A stretch of 11,389 nucleotides of DNA from JBAVEL01 sp049587715 (GTDB lineage Bacteria > Bacteroidota > Ignavibacteria > UBA10030 > UBA6906), in the NCBI GenBank assembly GCA_049587715.1, contig JBAVEL010000077.1, positions 1-11,389 on the forward strand. Direction: 5' to 3'. This document shows, in pieces, positions 1 to 7,777 of this stretch; within the stretch, counting starts at the first letter, position 1; every line of letters begins with the position of its first letter. The notes beneath the pieces are model-generated. The model saw only the letters and a list, made by a program, of their open reading frames with translations. It made no database searches and was not told where the DNA came from. The position numbers and the translations under genes were made by a program.

Positions 1-10
1 CTTCTTCTGC

Positions 11-51
11 GTGCCGCGCATCGATCAACAAGCTCCTCTTCTGTGCGGCAC
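11..51. repeat. Imperfect inverted repeat upstream of hppA
   Basis: GTGCCGCGCA (11-20) can pair with TGTGCGGCAC (42-51). This gives a 10-bp stem with one G-T wobble and a 21-nt loop. It lies about 130 bp before the hppA start in DNA with no credible gene. It may be a transcript hairpin, part of the 3' end of a gene to the left, or an operator-like site. There is no T-run directly after it, so it is not a classical terminator. The pairing is seen directly; a function is not. Confidence 0.4.
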
Positions 52-76
52 AAATATACGAACACTGTCAGCCTTC

Positions 77-112
77 CCGACGGCGTCAAGAAAATATCCC
101 GTCGGCGTTTTT
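77..112 (+). terminator. Terminator-like hairpin in the hppA leader
   Basis: CCGACGG (77-83) pairs perfectly with CCGTCGG (99-105) across a 15-nt loop. The right arm is followed by CG and five T residues (108-112). This resembles a Rho-independent terminator read on the plus strand. It could end a gene left of the window or act as an attenuator in the hppA leader. The stem is short and the loop long, so it may be weak. The rest of 1-180 shows no clear -35/-10 promoter pair that I would defend. Confidence 0.4.
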
Positions 113-180
113 CAGCAACCTGCTAGAGGAGGCTCTGCCCGGAACCTTGAACACACAATCCACAGACACGTGAAGGCACG

Positions 181-2352
181 ATGCCCATGGAACTCTCTCT
201 CGTCCTCGCCATCAGTCTCTCAGGGCTTCTCTTTGCCTTGTACCTCATGCGGGATGTCCTTGCCCGCGACACCGGAACACCCCGCATGAGGGAGATCGCG
301 GATGCGATCAGAGCGGGCGCCGAGGCCTTTCTCCGCAGGCAGTACCGGACCATCCTCTACCTCGCCGCGGGCGTGGCCGCCGTCACCTACATTCTCTACG
401 CCTTCATTCGGGCACAACACTCCCACGACCCGGCACCGGCCGCGGAACTCGCTCTCTGGACGACCATCTCCTTTCTGTTCGGAGCCCTCTGTTCCATTGC
501 CGCCGGCACCATGGGGATGTGGGTGTCCATCCGTGCGAATATCCGGACGGCGGCGGGGGCAATGAAGGATATGAACAGTGCTCTTCAACCCGCGCTCCGG
601 GGCGGCGCAGTTTCGGGCTTCTTCGTTGTCGCCATGAGCCTGCTGGGGGTGGCGGGCCTGTTTGGCATCGCGGATGCCTTCGGCGTCGCTCGCACGGAAC
701 AGATACCGCTGCTCATCGTGGGATACGGGTTCGGGGCGAGCTTCGTGGCTCTCTTCGCTCAGCTCGGAGGAGGAATCTACACGAAGGCGGCCGACGTGGG
801 GGCGGACCTGGTGGGGAAAGTGGAGGCGGGCATTCCGGAGGACGACCCCAGGAATCCGGCGGTTATCGCCGATCTGGTGGGGGACAACGTGGGCGACTGC
901 GCGGGCCGCGGGGCCGACCTGTTCGAATCCACCGCAGCCGAGAACATCGGCGCGATGGTGCTCGCGGCGGGCCTGTATGAGGCCAATGCGGACACCTTCC
1001 AACAGGCGGGACTCCCGATGTTGGGCGTTCTCCTCCTTCCCCTCGTCGCAAGAGCTTTCGGAATCCTGGCTTCGATCGCGGGACTCCTGACCGTTCGGAC
1101 TGACGACACCGAAGACCCGATGAAGGCCCTCAATCGGGGATACACCGTCGCATCCGTCCTGGCGGTCATCGGCTTCCTGGTCGCCTCCCGCTGGCTGCTC
1201 GGGGCTTCATACTACTTCCCTTTCTTCCTGTGCGGTTTGATCGGGGTTCTGACGGCTCTCGCCTTCGTATACCTCACGCAATACTACACGGAATACAGGT
1301 ACCGTCCCGTCCGATTCATCGCGGAGGCATCCCAGACGGGTCCTGCCACAAACATCATTGCAGGCATCTCCGTAGGCATGGAATCCACGGGGTACCCCGT
1401 TCTGGTCATTGCCCTCGCCATCGTGGCTGCGTATACGCTCGGTGAGCATTCGGGGCTTGCCCACGCCGGTCTCTTCGGGACAGCCGTCGCCACCATGGGG
1501 ATGCTGGGGACCGCCGCGTATATCCTCGCGATGGACACTTTTGGACCCATCACCGACAATGCCGGCGGGATCGTGGAAATGAGCGGGCAGCCGAAGGAGG
1601 TCCGGGACCGGACGGACCGCCTGGACTCCGTCGGGAACACGACAAAAGCCCTCACCAAGGGATATGCCGTGGGCTCGGCAGCTCTTGCGGCATTTCTCCT
1701 GTTCAGCGCCTATCTGGGAGAGGTACGGGCCTATGACCCGTCATTCACGGGAGTCATTGATCTGAGCAAGCCGGAGGTATTCACCGGCGCACTGTTCGGG
1801 GCAGTCCTGGTCTTTCTGTTCTCCGCCCTCGCGATCAAGGCGGTGGGAAAAGCCGCCCACTCCATCATCAACAACGTGCGCGAGCAGTTCCGGGGCAATC
1901 CCGGGATCATGGAGGGAACCGCCAAGCCCGACTACGGCCAGTGTGTGGACATCGCCACACGCGCCGCCCTGAAGGAAATGGTGGCCCCGGGGCTGCTCCC
2001 CGTCGTGGCACCGGTGGCGGTTGGACTCGCCTTCAAGTGGCTCTTCCTCGCCGGCGGATCCCCTGGGGGGGGTGCCACCGGCGCCGAGGTGGTGGGCGGA
2101 TTCCTCATGGTGGGAACCATCACGGGAATCCTGATGGCGCTCTTTCTGAACAATGCAGGGGGCGCCTGGGACAATGCCAAGAAGTACATCGAGACAGGAG
2201 CCATGGGCGGAAAGAGGTCCGACCCGCACAAGGCATCCGTGGTAGGGGACACGGTGGGGGATCCTTTCAAGGACACGGCGGGGCCCTCCCTTCACGTGCT
2301 GATCAAGCTGCTGAGCACGATCACGCTCGTGCTGGCCCCCTTGTTCATCTGA
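181..2352 (+). CDS. hppA: Membrane-bound H+-translocating pyrophosphatase, K+-independent type
   Basis: This integral membrane pump hydrolyses pyrophosphate to two phosphates and moves cations, most likely protons, across the inner membrane. It is 723 residues long, within the usual range for the family, and rich in hydrophobic helices throughout. The substrate motif DVGADLVGKVE is at residues 205-215 and is followed by an acidic cluster (D221, D222, D231, D235, D239) in the segment GDNVGDCAGRGADLFES. A second conserved acidic stretch (GDTVGDPFKDTAG) lies near the C-terminus. The segment GNTTKALT places Lys489 and Thr492 where K+-dependent enzymes carry Ala and Gly/Thr, which is the established signature of the K+-independent class. 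The ATG at 181 follows TGAAGG (171-176) with 4-nt spacing. An ATG at 187 with 10-nt spacing is equally plausible. It is the only plus-strand gene and is convergent with gpsA. H+ rather than Na+ specificity is inferred from the class. Confidence 0.97.
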   Translation: MPMELSLVLAISLSGLLFALYLMRDVLARDTGTPRMREIADAIRAGAEAFLRRQYRTILYLAAGVAAVTYILYAFIRAQHSHDPAPAAELALWTTISFLFGALCSIAAGTMGMWVSIRANIRTAAGAMKDMNSALQPALRGGAVSGFFVVAMSLLGVAGLFGIADAFGVARTEQIPLLIVGYGFGASFVALFAQLGGGIYTKAADVGADLVGKVEAGIPEDDPRNPAVIADLVGDNVGDCAGRGADLFESTAAENIGAMVLAAGLYEANADTFQQAGLPMLGVLLLPLVARAFGILASIAGLLTVRTDDTEDPMKALNRGYTVASVLAVIGFLVASRWLLGASYYFPFFLCGLIGVLTALAFVYLTQYYTEYRYRPVRFIAEASQTGPATNIIAGISVGMESTGYPVLVIALAIVAAYTLGEHSGLAHAGLFGTAVATMGMLGTAAYILAMDTFGPITDNAGGIVEMSGQPKEVRDRTDRLDSVGNTTKALTKGYAVGSAALAAFLLFSAYLGEVRAYDPSFTGVIDLSKPEVFTGALFGAVLVFLFSALAIKAVGKAAHSIINNVREQFRGNPGIMEGTAKPDYGQCVDIATRAALKEMVAPGLLPVVAPVAVGLAFKWLFLAGGSPGGGATGAEVVGGFLMVGTITGILMALFLNNAGGAWDNAKKYIETGAMGGKRSDPHKASVVGDTVGDPFKDTAGPSLHVLIKLLSTITLVLAPLFI

Positions 2353-2358
2353 GACCGG

Positions 2359-2373
2359 CGCGCACAGAGCGCG
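2359..2373. other. Short GC hairpin between convergent hppA and gpsA
   Basis: CGCGC (2359-2363) and GCGCG (2369-2373) can form a 5-bp stem with loop ACAGA. It sits in the 27-bp gap between the convergent stop codons of hppA and gpsA. No T-run follows on either strand, so intrinsic termination is uncertain. It is the only obvious structure that could help end transcription from either side. Confidence 0.25.
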
Positions 2374-2379
2374 ATATCC

Positions 2380-3390
2380 CTACCCCGCCCCCTCCAGCTC
2401 CCCCTTCGGGTCCCGGGTCATCAGATCCCGGCAGGCCCGGAGGGGGTCCTTTCCCTCGAACAGGATGCGGTGCACTTCCGCGATGATGGGGACTTCCACC
2501 CCCGCACGACGGGCGAGTGCCCGGGCCGCGCGGGCGGTGTCCACTCCCTCGGCGACCATATTCATGCCGCTCAGGATCTCGACAAGTCCGCGGCCTCTGC
2601 CGATTTCCACCCCGACGTGCCGGTTGCGACTGTGGTGGCTCATGCAGGTTACCATCAGATCTCCGATCCCCGAAAGCCCCGCAAAGGTCCGTGCATGGGC
2701 CCCCAGGGCGACGCCCACCCTGGCAATCTCGGCGATGCCCCGCGTCATGACGGCCGCCTTGGTGTTGTCCCCCAGCTCCGCCCCGTCGATGATTCCTGCC
2801 GCAATGGCGATCACGTTCTTCAGCGCGCCTCCCAGCTCCACTCCCCGCAGGTCGGTGCTGGCATACACCCGGAATTCCGGCGTCATGAAGGCCGATTGGA
2901 CCCGCCGGGCGGTCTCCATGGACGCCGCCGCCGCAACAACCGCGGTGGGGATATTCCGGCTGACTTCCTCGGCGTGACTGGGTCCCGAGAGGGTTGCCAC
3001 CCGGCCCTCCGCAAGGCCGGGGAGGGTGTCCCGGAGCATCTCCGACATGGTCATGAGGGTGCCGTTCTCGATGCCCTTCGCCACGTTGACGAGCAGGACA
3101 TCCGGAGGGAGGCAGCTTTTCAACCCGGCCATCACGGAGCGGAGGAATTGCGAAGGCACCGCGGTCACAAGCATCTCCGCACCATCCGCCGCCCGGCGGA
3201 CGTCCCCGGTGATCAGGACATCCGGCGGGATGGGGACTCCCGGCAGGAAGCCGGCATTCACCCGTGTGCTCTCCATGGTCCGGATGTCTTGGGGGCTGTA
3301 GGACCAGAGGGCCACCCGGTGCGTCTTTCCGGCGAGGAGGACGGCGAGCGTTGTTCCCCAGCTGCCTGCCCCGAGAACGGCTATGCGCAT
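2380..3390 (-). CDS. gpsA: Glycerol-3-phosphate dehydrogenase [NAD(P)+]
   Basis: This cytoplasmic enzyme reduces dihydroxyacetone phosphate with NAD(P)H to sn-glycerol 3-phosphate, the backbone of phospholipids. It is 336 residues, the normal family length. The N-terminal Rossmann fold opens with GAGSWGTTLA (residues 7-16). Other family motifs are VAKGIENG with Lys105, SGPSHAEEV (residues 135-143), and the catalytic-lysine segment LGGALKNVIAIAAG with Lys191. The C-terminal substrate-binding segment contains GLSGIGDLMVTC and SRNRHVG. It is the last gene of the minus-strand cluster, 46 bp after plsY, whose product acylates the glycerol 3-phosphate made here. This gpsA-plsY pairing is common in bacteria. 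The ATG at 3388-3390 starts exactly at the Rossmann strand (MRIAVLGAG), so the start is secure although no strong ribosome binding site is visible. Nothing is broken or missing. Confidence 0.97.
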   Translation of the reverse strand: MRIAVLGAGSWGTTLAVLLAGKTHRVALWSYSPQDIRTMESTRVNAGFLPGVPIPPDVLITGDVRRAADGAEMLVTAVPSQFLRSVMAGLKSCLPPDVLLVNVAKGIENGTLMTMSEMLRDTLPGLAEGRVATLSGPSHAEEVSRNIPTAVVAAAASMETARRVQSAFMTPEFRVYASTDLRGVELGGALKNVIAIAAGIIDGAELGDNTKAAVMTRGIAEIARVGVALGAHARTFAGLSGIGDLMVTCMSHHSRNRHVGVEIGRGRGLVEILSGMNMVAEGVDTARAARALARRAGVEVPIIAEVHRILFEGKDPLRACRDLMTRDPKGELEGAG

Positions 3391-3436
3391 GGACTTGGCG
3401 TGAAAGCGCCGGAGGGGGACCCCGGCGGGTGGGGGT

Positions 3437-4108
3437 CTACCTCCGGCTGAAGAAGGGAATCCGGTGGATCTTGTTCTCGGTTCCTTTCCACAGCCGGCGG
3501 ATGTTGGATCGATGCGTGAACACTATCAACAGCGATATGGCCAGACTGAAGAAGATCAGCGTCCCGTATCCCGGTATCTCGGCCATGAAGACATGCTCCC
3601 GCAGGAACATCGAGAGGGGAAATGTCACTGCGGCACTCAGGGATCCCGCGGAGACGTAGTGCGTGATCAGGAAGACCACGGCAAAAACCGTGAACGACAC
3701 CGCCGTCTCCACGGGGGCGATGCCGACCAGCATCCCGGCGGCGGTGGCAATCCCCTTCCCCCCCCGGAAACCCGCGAAGAGGGTCCAGACGTGGCCCAGC
3801 ACGGCCGCGCTCCCCGCGATGATCTGCACAAGCGTATAATCATCGAAGGGGGTCCTGTTGGCAAAGGGGATGGGCCCGTCCATCAGGCGTGCCACGCCCA
3901 TCGTGGCCACGAGTCCCTTGGCCATATCCAGAGCGATCACGAAGACCCCCGCCTTCCATCCGAGCACCCGGATGACGTTGGTCCCCCCGGCGTTGCCGCT
4001 GCCCCACTGGCGGATGTCAATCCCGCCGCGGCTGCGCGCCACGATGATGCTGGTGGGAATCGAACCCACCAGATAGCTCAGAATCGTTATGATGGCGATG
4101 GGAAGCAT
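3437..4108 (-). CDS. plsY: Acyl-phosphate:glycerol-3-phosphate acyltransferase PlsY
   Basis: This inner-membrane enzyme transfers an acyl group from acyl-phosphate to the sn-1 position of glycerol 3-phosphate, giving lysophosphatidate. With the chosen start it has 223 residues, slightly longer than the usual ~200. All three loop motifs of the family are present: GSGNAGGTNVIR (residues 37-48), GHVWTLFAGFRGGKGIAT (105-122) and HRSNIRRLWKGTE (199-211). Several hydrophobic segments lie between them. The ATG at 4106-4108 (MLPIAIITILSYLVGSIP) matches the usual compact N-terminus with GS near residue 15. An upstream in-frame ATG at 4142-4144 would add 12 residues and overlap ispD by 14 bp; neither start has a clear ribosome binding site. 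It needs an acyl-phosphate supplier (PlsX), which is not in this window. Its substrate is made by the adjacent gpsA. Confidence 0.95.
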   Translation of the reverse strand: MLPIAIITILSYLVGSIPTSIIVARSRGGIDIRQWGSGNAGGTNVIRVLGWKAGVFVIALDMAKGLVATMGVARLMDGPIPFANRTPFDDYTLVQIIAGSAAVLGHVWTLFAGFRGGKGIATAAGMLVGIAPVETAVSFTVFAVVFLITHYVSAGSLSAAVTFPLSMFLREHVFMAEIPGYGTLIFFSLAISLLIVFTHRSNIRRLWKGTENKIHRIPFFSRR

Positions 4109-4130
4109 ACTATGCCAATAGATTAGCCAA

Positions 4131-4874
4131 TCAGCCAGAAACATGCAAGACCCGCCTGCCCGTGCGCAGCCGGCTCCGGCCCCTCAGGAGCGCACGCGCC
4201 CACCGGAGGTCTTCCGGGGTCGTGATCTTGAGGTTCTCCCGGCTTCCTTCCACGATCCGTACGGGGATCCCCAGGACCTCCGCCAGAAAGGCGTCGTCGG
4301 TTCCTTTCAGACCCATGCGGGCACCGCGCCCATGAGCCCGGACGAGGAGGCGGCGCCGGAAACCCTGGGGCGTCTGGATGCTCCAGAGGCCCGTGCGATC
4401 CAGCGTCTTCCCCACAAAACCCGGCCGGCCCTCCTGCTTCACCGTGTCCCGCATGCTGACTCCCGGCACCGCCGCCCCGTACCGGGCCGCGGCCCTCATC
4501 ACACGCAGGATCGTGGCACGGTCCACAAGCGGACGCACCGCATCATGGATCAGGACCACATCCACCGGGGGAGAAAACGCCCGGAGGGCGTTCCGCACGG
4601 AATCCTGACGCTCCCTGCCCCCGGCTACAACGTGCACCGTCAGACGGAAGCGCTGCTGCAGACACCAGGATCCCCGCCGGATCATGTCCCCCGGGGGGAC
4701 CGCCACCACCGCCTGGCGCAGGCGCGGAATCCCCTCGAAGGCCCTCAGGGAGTGCTCCAGGACGCTCCGTCGCCCAAGGAGACGGAACTGCTTCGGGATG
4801 CCCCCACCGAACCGGCGTCCGGATCCCCCCGCGGCGATGATCAGGCCGATTTCAGGCACGGGAGGGACCCGCAT
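4131..4874 (-). CDS. ispD: 2-C-methyl-D-erythritol 4-phosphate cytidylyltransferase
   Basis: This cytoplasmic enzyme joins CTP and MEP to give CDP-methylerythritol and pyrophosphate, in the non-mevalonate isoprenoid pathway. It is 247 residues, slightly longer than the usual ~230. The glycine-rich nucleotide loop is AAGGSGRRFGGGIPKQF (residues 14-30), with Arg20/Arg21 and Lys28. Further family motifs are GRERQDSV (86-93), HDAVRPLV (110-117), DRTGLWSIQTPQGF (159-172), TDDAFLAEVLG (192-202) and the C-terminal signature GSRENLKITTPEDL (210-223) with Lys216. No IspF domain is fused to it. The ATG at 4872-4874 lies inside the end of the upstream permease gene (23-bp overlap), which suggests translational coupling. 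A GTG at 4859 is a less likely alternative. The C-terminal tail after residue 230 is rich in arginine and adds no known motif. Confidence 0.95.
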   Translation of the reverse strand: MRVPPVPEIGLIIAAGGSGRRFGGGIPKQFRLLGRRSVLEHSLRAFEGIPRLRQAVVAVPPGDMIRRGSWCLQQRFRLTVHVVAGGRERQDSVRNALRAFSPPVDVVLIHDAVRPLVDRATILRVMRAAARYGAAVPGVSMRDTVKQEGRPGFVGKTLDRTGLWSIQTPQGFRRRLLVRAHGRGARMGLKGTDDAFLAEVLGIPVRIVEGSRENLKITTPEDLRWARALLRGRSRLRTGRRVLHVSG

Positions 4875-6687
4875 ACTCGATCACAAAATCGAATTCCGGA
4901 AACATCTTGGGAAGCTTCATGATGCTGAAAACCATCACACCGATCGCAAGCCGGTCAATCCAGGAAGACTGCGGCCAGCCGAACCGCACCGTGATGTGCT
5001 TGTGGGGCAGCTCGTACTTGAGCACCTGGAGCAGCCCCGTGATGTTCTCGAAGAGCGTCTGGCCCGTCAGCGCAAAAAGGTAGTGGTTCTCGGCCATCCG
5101 CTGGGGAATCCCCTGGCGGGGGGAATAGAAGCTGACAAAGACGGTGTTGGGATCCCGGACGCCCCCTTCCTCATGCGGGCGCTTGAAGGAGACGGCCACA
5201 CGGTCCGACGGGGCCTCCGCCAGCGAAAACACCATCTGCATGGGGTTGTCCGTCCGCTCGATCTGCCCCTTCTCGGGAGCGCGGGTACGGGCCACCCAGA
5301 GACCCGCCGCCAGAAAGAGGGCCGTGGCTCCGAGCCAGAGGCCCACTCCATACGGCTTGCTGAGGGCCAGGTACACGAAGCAGCTTGCCAGGATGAGGAA
5401 GATGACCAGCGTGCCCGCACGGGAGGTGTGGTAGGCCCGGATCTCTTTTGTCCCTTCGCTGTACCGGTAGATGAGCAGGCTGCCGATGTTGATGGTGAAG
5501 GATGCCACGAGACTCAGGGCGTACATCTGGGCCAGCACGGCCTGGCTTCCCTGCGTCAACAGGATCACCGCGCTGAACAGAGAGGCGTTCAGCAGATGGA
5601 TGCGCACCAGGGCCTGCCTCTGGTTCGTCTTCATGAGCCAGGTCAGCCGGTACCGGTGGGCAACCCGCTCCAGCAGCTCGCTTGCGGCCACAAAGGCCGT
5701 GTTGACGGCCATGACGAGCGCGGCGCTTGCAATGGCCGCCACCACCAGGCCGAAGCCCACGCCGTTGAGGCGGGCCGCGTACTGTGTAATCAGGTCTGTC
5801 TCGTGTTCCGCGGGGTTGATGCCCGAACTCAGAACCAGCGCCGACAGAAGGGGGGTGAATACTCCGATGGTGAGCGCCAGGAAGACGTACGCCCTTCGGA
5901 TATCGTGCCAGCCCTTGACCAGACCCGCCGTCTGCACCACCGATTCGATCCCCGAATAGGCCAGGATGGATCCCGAGATGCAGAGGATCACGAACCCGTA
6001 TCCCTGGAAGAAGCCCAGCTCTCCGACCCTGGAAGCCGACCGGATGAACGTACCCCCCATCAGCGCCCAGGAGGAGGGATCGGCCTCATACAGGGCGGAT
6101 GCCAGGAGGGAAAGGAGCACCACGGCCACAACGGCGAAGATGCCGAATGTGAAGCGCGCGTTCTCACGGATCCCCAGGATGTTCAGGAGAGCGATGGCCC
6201 AGAGCACTGCCAGCTCCACCCCTATCTTCTGAGCCCCCGTGAAGGAAAAGAAGGTGAGTCCGTTCTCCACGGCGCTGACCGTGGAGATGCTGGCGGTCAG
6301 CACATACACAACCAGAATGGAAGCCACCGCAACAAACGAGACGTTCGGCCCCAGCACCAGATAGGAAAAGGAATAGACACCCCCTCCCCGCACATTGTGG
6401 TGCTCCAGGATCTCGGCTATCTCGACCATCCGGGTGGACAGGAACCGCATGAAGAGGGAGGTGATCGCGATGAAGGCGATGGCGTAGGTCCCGATGAACC
6501 GGTAGGCCTCGCTGGGCGCATAGAAGATGGACGTCAGCTCGTCCATCAGGGTGATGACGGCAATGGAGAGCCACGTCAGCCACCAGCGCCCTCCGGCGAA
6601 GTAGCTGAGGAGGTTTTTCCTCCCGAACAGGAAGAGAAACACGGCCGCCACGGCCGCGGCGACCGAGGCGATAAGAAGGATCTTCAT
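4852..6687 (-). CDS. APC-superfamily permease with an unassigned soluble C-terminal domain
   Basis: This is a predicted polytopic inner-membrane transporter of 611 residues. From about residue 1 to 467 it is a series of roughly 11-13 hydrophobic segments (for example 1-22, 34-55, 62-83, 115-135, 155-173, 180-200, 225-257, 270-289, 308-335, 365-408, 425-466). Its overall pattern fits the amino acid-polyamine-organocation superfamily, including a glycine-rich RGGGVYSFSYLVLG stretch (100-113) and an N(I)LGIRENARF stretch. Residues about 495-611 form a soluble tail of apparent beta-alpha-beta-alpha-beta character: strand-like TVFVSF, helix-like TLFENITGLLQVLKYEL, strand HITVRFGW, helix DRLAIGVMVFSIMKLP, strand FDFVIEYAG. 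I do not recognise this tail. Substrate is unknown. The gene starts 24 bp after queA stops and overlaps ispD by 23 bp, so it belongs to the same transcription unit. Family placement is from general appearance and carries moderate certainty. Confidence 0.82.
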   Translation of the reverse strand: MKILLIASVAAAVAAVFLFLFGRKNLLSYFAGGRWWLTWLSIAVITLMDELTSIFYAPSEAYRFIGTYAIAFIAITSLFMRFLSTRMVEIAEILEHHNVRGGGVYSFSYLVLGPNVSFVAVASILVVYVLTASISTVSAVENGLTFFSFTGAQKIGVELAVLWAIALLNILGIRENARFTFGIFAVVAVVLLSLLASALYEADPSSWALMGGTFIRSASRVGELGFFQGYGFVILCISGSILAYSGIESVVQTAGLVKGWHDIRRAYVFLALTIGVFTPLLSALVLSSGINPAEHETDLITQYAARLNGVGFGLVVAAIASAALVMAVNTAFVAASELLERVAHRYRLTWLMKTNQRQALVRIHLLNASLFSAVILLTQGSQAVLAQMYALSLVASFTINIGSLLIYRYSEGTKEIRAYHTSRAGTLVIFLILASCFVYLALSKPYGVGLWLGATALFLAAGLWVARTRAPEKGQIERTDNPMQMVFSLAEAPSDRVAVSFKRPHEEGGVRDPNTVFVSFYSPRQGIPQRMAENHYLFALTGQTLFENITGLLQVLKYELPHKHITVRFGWPQSSWIDRLAIGVMVFSIMKLPKMFPEFDFVIEYAGPSRA

Positions 6688-6711
6688 GGAACGTCGTCCC
6701 CGGAACCCGTC

Positions 6712-7749
6712 CTACAGGACGAGCATGGCGTCTCCATAACTGTAGAACCGGTACCCCTCCTTGATCGCCTTCTTGTATGCCCGCATGATGTAATCGCGTC
6801 CGGCGAAGGCGGACACCAGCATCAGCAGCGTGGATTCCGGCATGTGGAAGTTGGTCAGCAGCCGGTCCGTGATCTTGAAGTCATACGGCGGAAAGATGAA
6901 CTTGTCGGTCCAGCCCCGGTTCGCCTTCAGATGGCCGTCGGTTGTCACGCTGGATTCGACCGCGCGGCAGGTGCTGGTCCCGCAGACAAAGACGTACCCC
7001 TTGCTGTCAATCGTCCTGTTGACGATGTCCACGGTCCCCTGCGGAATCTCGTAGAACTCCGAGTCCATCTTGTGTTTGGTGAGGTCCTCCACCTCCACGG
7101 GCCGGAAGGACCCCAGACCCACATGGAGAACAACGGGAACGATCCGGACCCCCTTCTTCTTCAGGGCCGTAATGACCCGGGCGGAGAAATGGAGCCCGGC
7201 GGTGGGCGCCGCAACGGCGCCCACCACCCTCGCGAAGACCGTCTGATAGGAGTCTTTGTCCCGTTCCGTCGGCTCCCGCTTGATGTAGTACGGCAGCGGC
7301 ATCCTGCCGATCCGTTCGATGATCCGGAAGAAGTCTCCCTGCACATTGAACCGCACGGTCCGCCCGCGGGACGTCGTGTTGTCGATCACCTCGCACCAGA
7401 GACGCCCCTCATCAAAGAAGATCTTGTTCCCGATGCGGACCTTGCGCGCCGGGTCCACGATGACGTCCCAGATATTCTCCTCCTTGTTCAGCTCGCGCAG
7501 GAGGAAGACCTCGATCCGGGCGTTGGTCTTCTCCTTGCGTCCGAACAGGCGCGCCGGGAAAACCCTCGTTTCGTTCACCACGAGGCAATCCCCCTTCTTG
7601 AAGAAGTGAACGATTTCCCGGAAGCGCCGGCCCTCGATGGACTCGTCCGCCCGGTTCAGCACCATCACGCGGGCGGCGTCCCGCGGGCTCGCCGGATGCC
7701 GGGCGATGAGATTCCGCGGAAGGGGGTAGCGGAAATCGGAGAGCTTCAT
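6712..7749 (-). CDS. queA: S-adenosylmethionine:tRNA ribosyltransferase-isomerase
   Basis: This cytoplasmic enzyme moves and rearranges the ribose of S-adenosylmethionine onto preQ1 at tRNA position 34, giving epoxyqueuosine in the tRNAs for Tyr, His, Asn and Asp. It has 345 residues, close to the family norm. Family motifs run in order: FRYPLPRNLIARHPASPRD (6-24), GDCLVVNETRVFPARLFG (53-70), QTVFARVVGAVAAPTAGLHF (169-188), HVGLGSFRPV (209-218) and the C-terminal LLTNFHMPESTLLMLVSAF (297-315) ending in FYSYGDAMLVL. I chose the ATG at 7747-7749 because GAGAGGAG lies 10 nt upstream and MKLSDF is the usual N-terminus. An in-frame ATG at 7758 adds MTT but sits one base from that site. Further upstream the frame stays open to 7917 but overlaps ppdK and has no QueA similarity. 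queF/tgt genes are not in this window. Confidence 0.97.
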   Translation of the reverse strand: MKLSDFRYPLPRNLIARHPASPRDAARVMVLNRADESIEGRRFREIVHFFKKGDCLVVNETRVFPARLFGRKEKTNARIEVFLLRELNKEENIWDVIVDPARKVRIGNKIFFDEGRLWCEVIDNTTSRGRTVRFNVQGDFFRIIERIGRMPLPYYIKREPTERDKDSYQTVFARVVGAVAAPTAGLHFSARVITALKKKGVRIVPVVLHVGLGSFRPVEVEDLTKHKMDSEFYEIPQGTVDIVNRTIDSKGYVFVCGTSTCRAVESSVTTDGHLKANRGWTDKFIFPPYDFKITDRLLTNFHMPESTLLMLVSAFAGRDYIMRAYKKAIKEGYRFYSYGDAMLVL

Positions 7750-7759
7750 GGTTGTCATA

Positions 7760-7767
7760 CTCCTCTC
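7760..7767 (-). promoter_or_regulatory. Ribosome binding site of queA
   Basis: The minus strand reads GAGAGGAG here. It is 10 nt before the ATG at 7749 and only 1 nt before the ATG at 7758, which favours the former as the true start. Confidence 0.6.
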
Positions 7768-7777
7768 TCGGTCCTTT

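Noticed and set aside
1..180. Possible tRNA or riboswitch in the hppA leader
   Set aside because: No cloverleaf, T-loop consensus or known riboswitch core could be recognised; only two simple hairpins are present.
11..289. 92-codon open frame overlapping the hppA start
   Set aside because: It runs out of frame into hppA, has no recognisable motif and no convincing ribosome binding site.
2470..3450. Plus-strand open frame of 326 codons opposite gpsA
   Set aside because: It lies almost wholly opposite gpsA, whose motifs are complete. The composition is low-complexity and rich in Gly, His, Arg and Pro, typical of a GC-rich shadow frame.
4131..4144. 12-residue N-terminal extension of PlsY overlapping ispD
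   Set aside because: The family normally begins at the equivalent of MLPIAIITIL. The extension is possible but adds no conserved feature and has no clear ribosome binding site.
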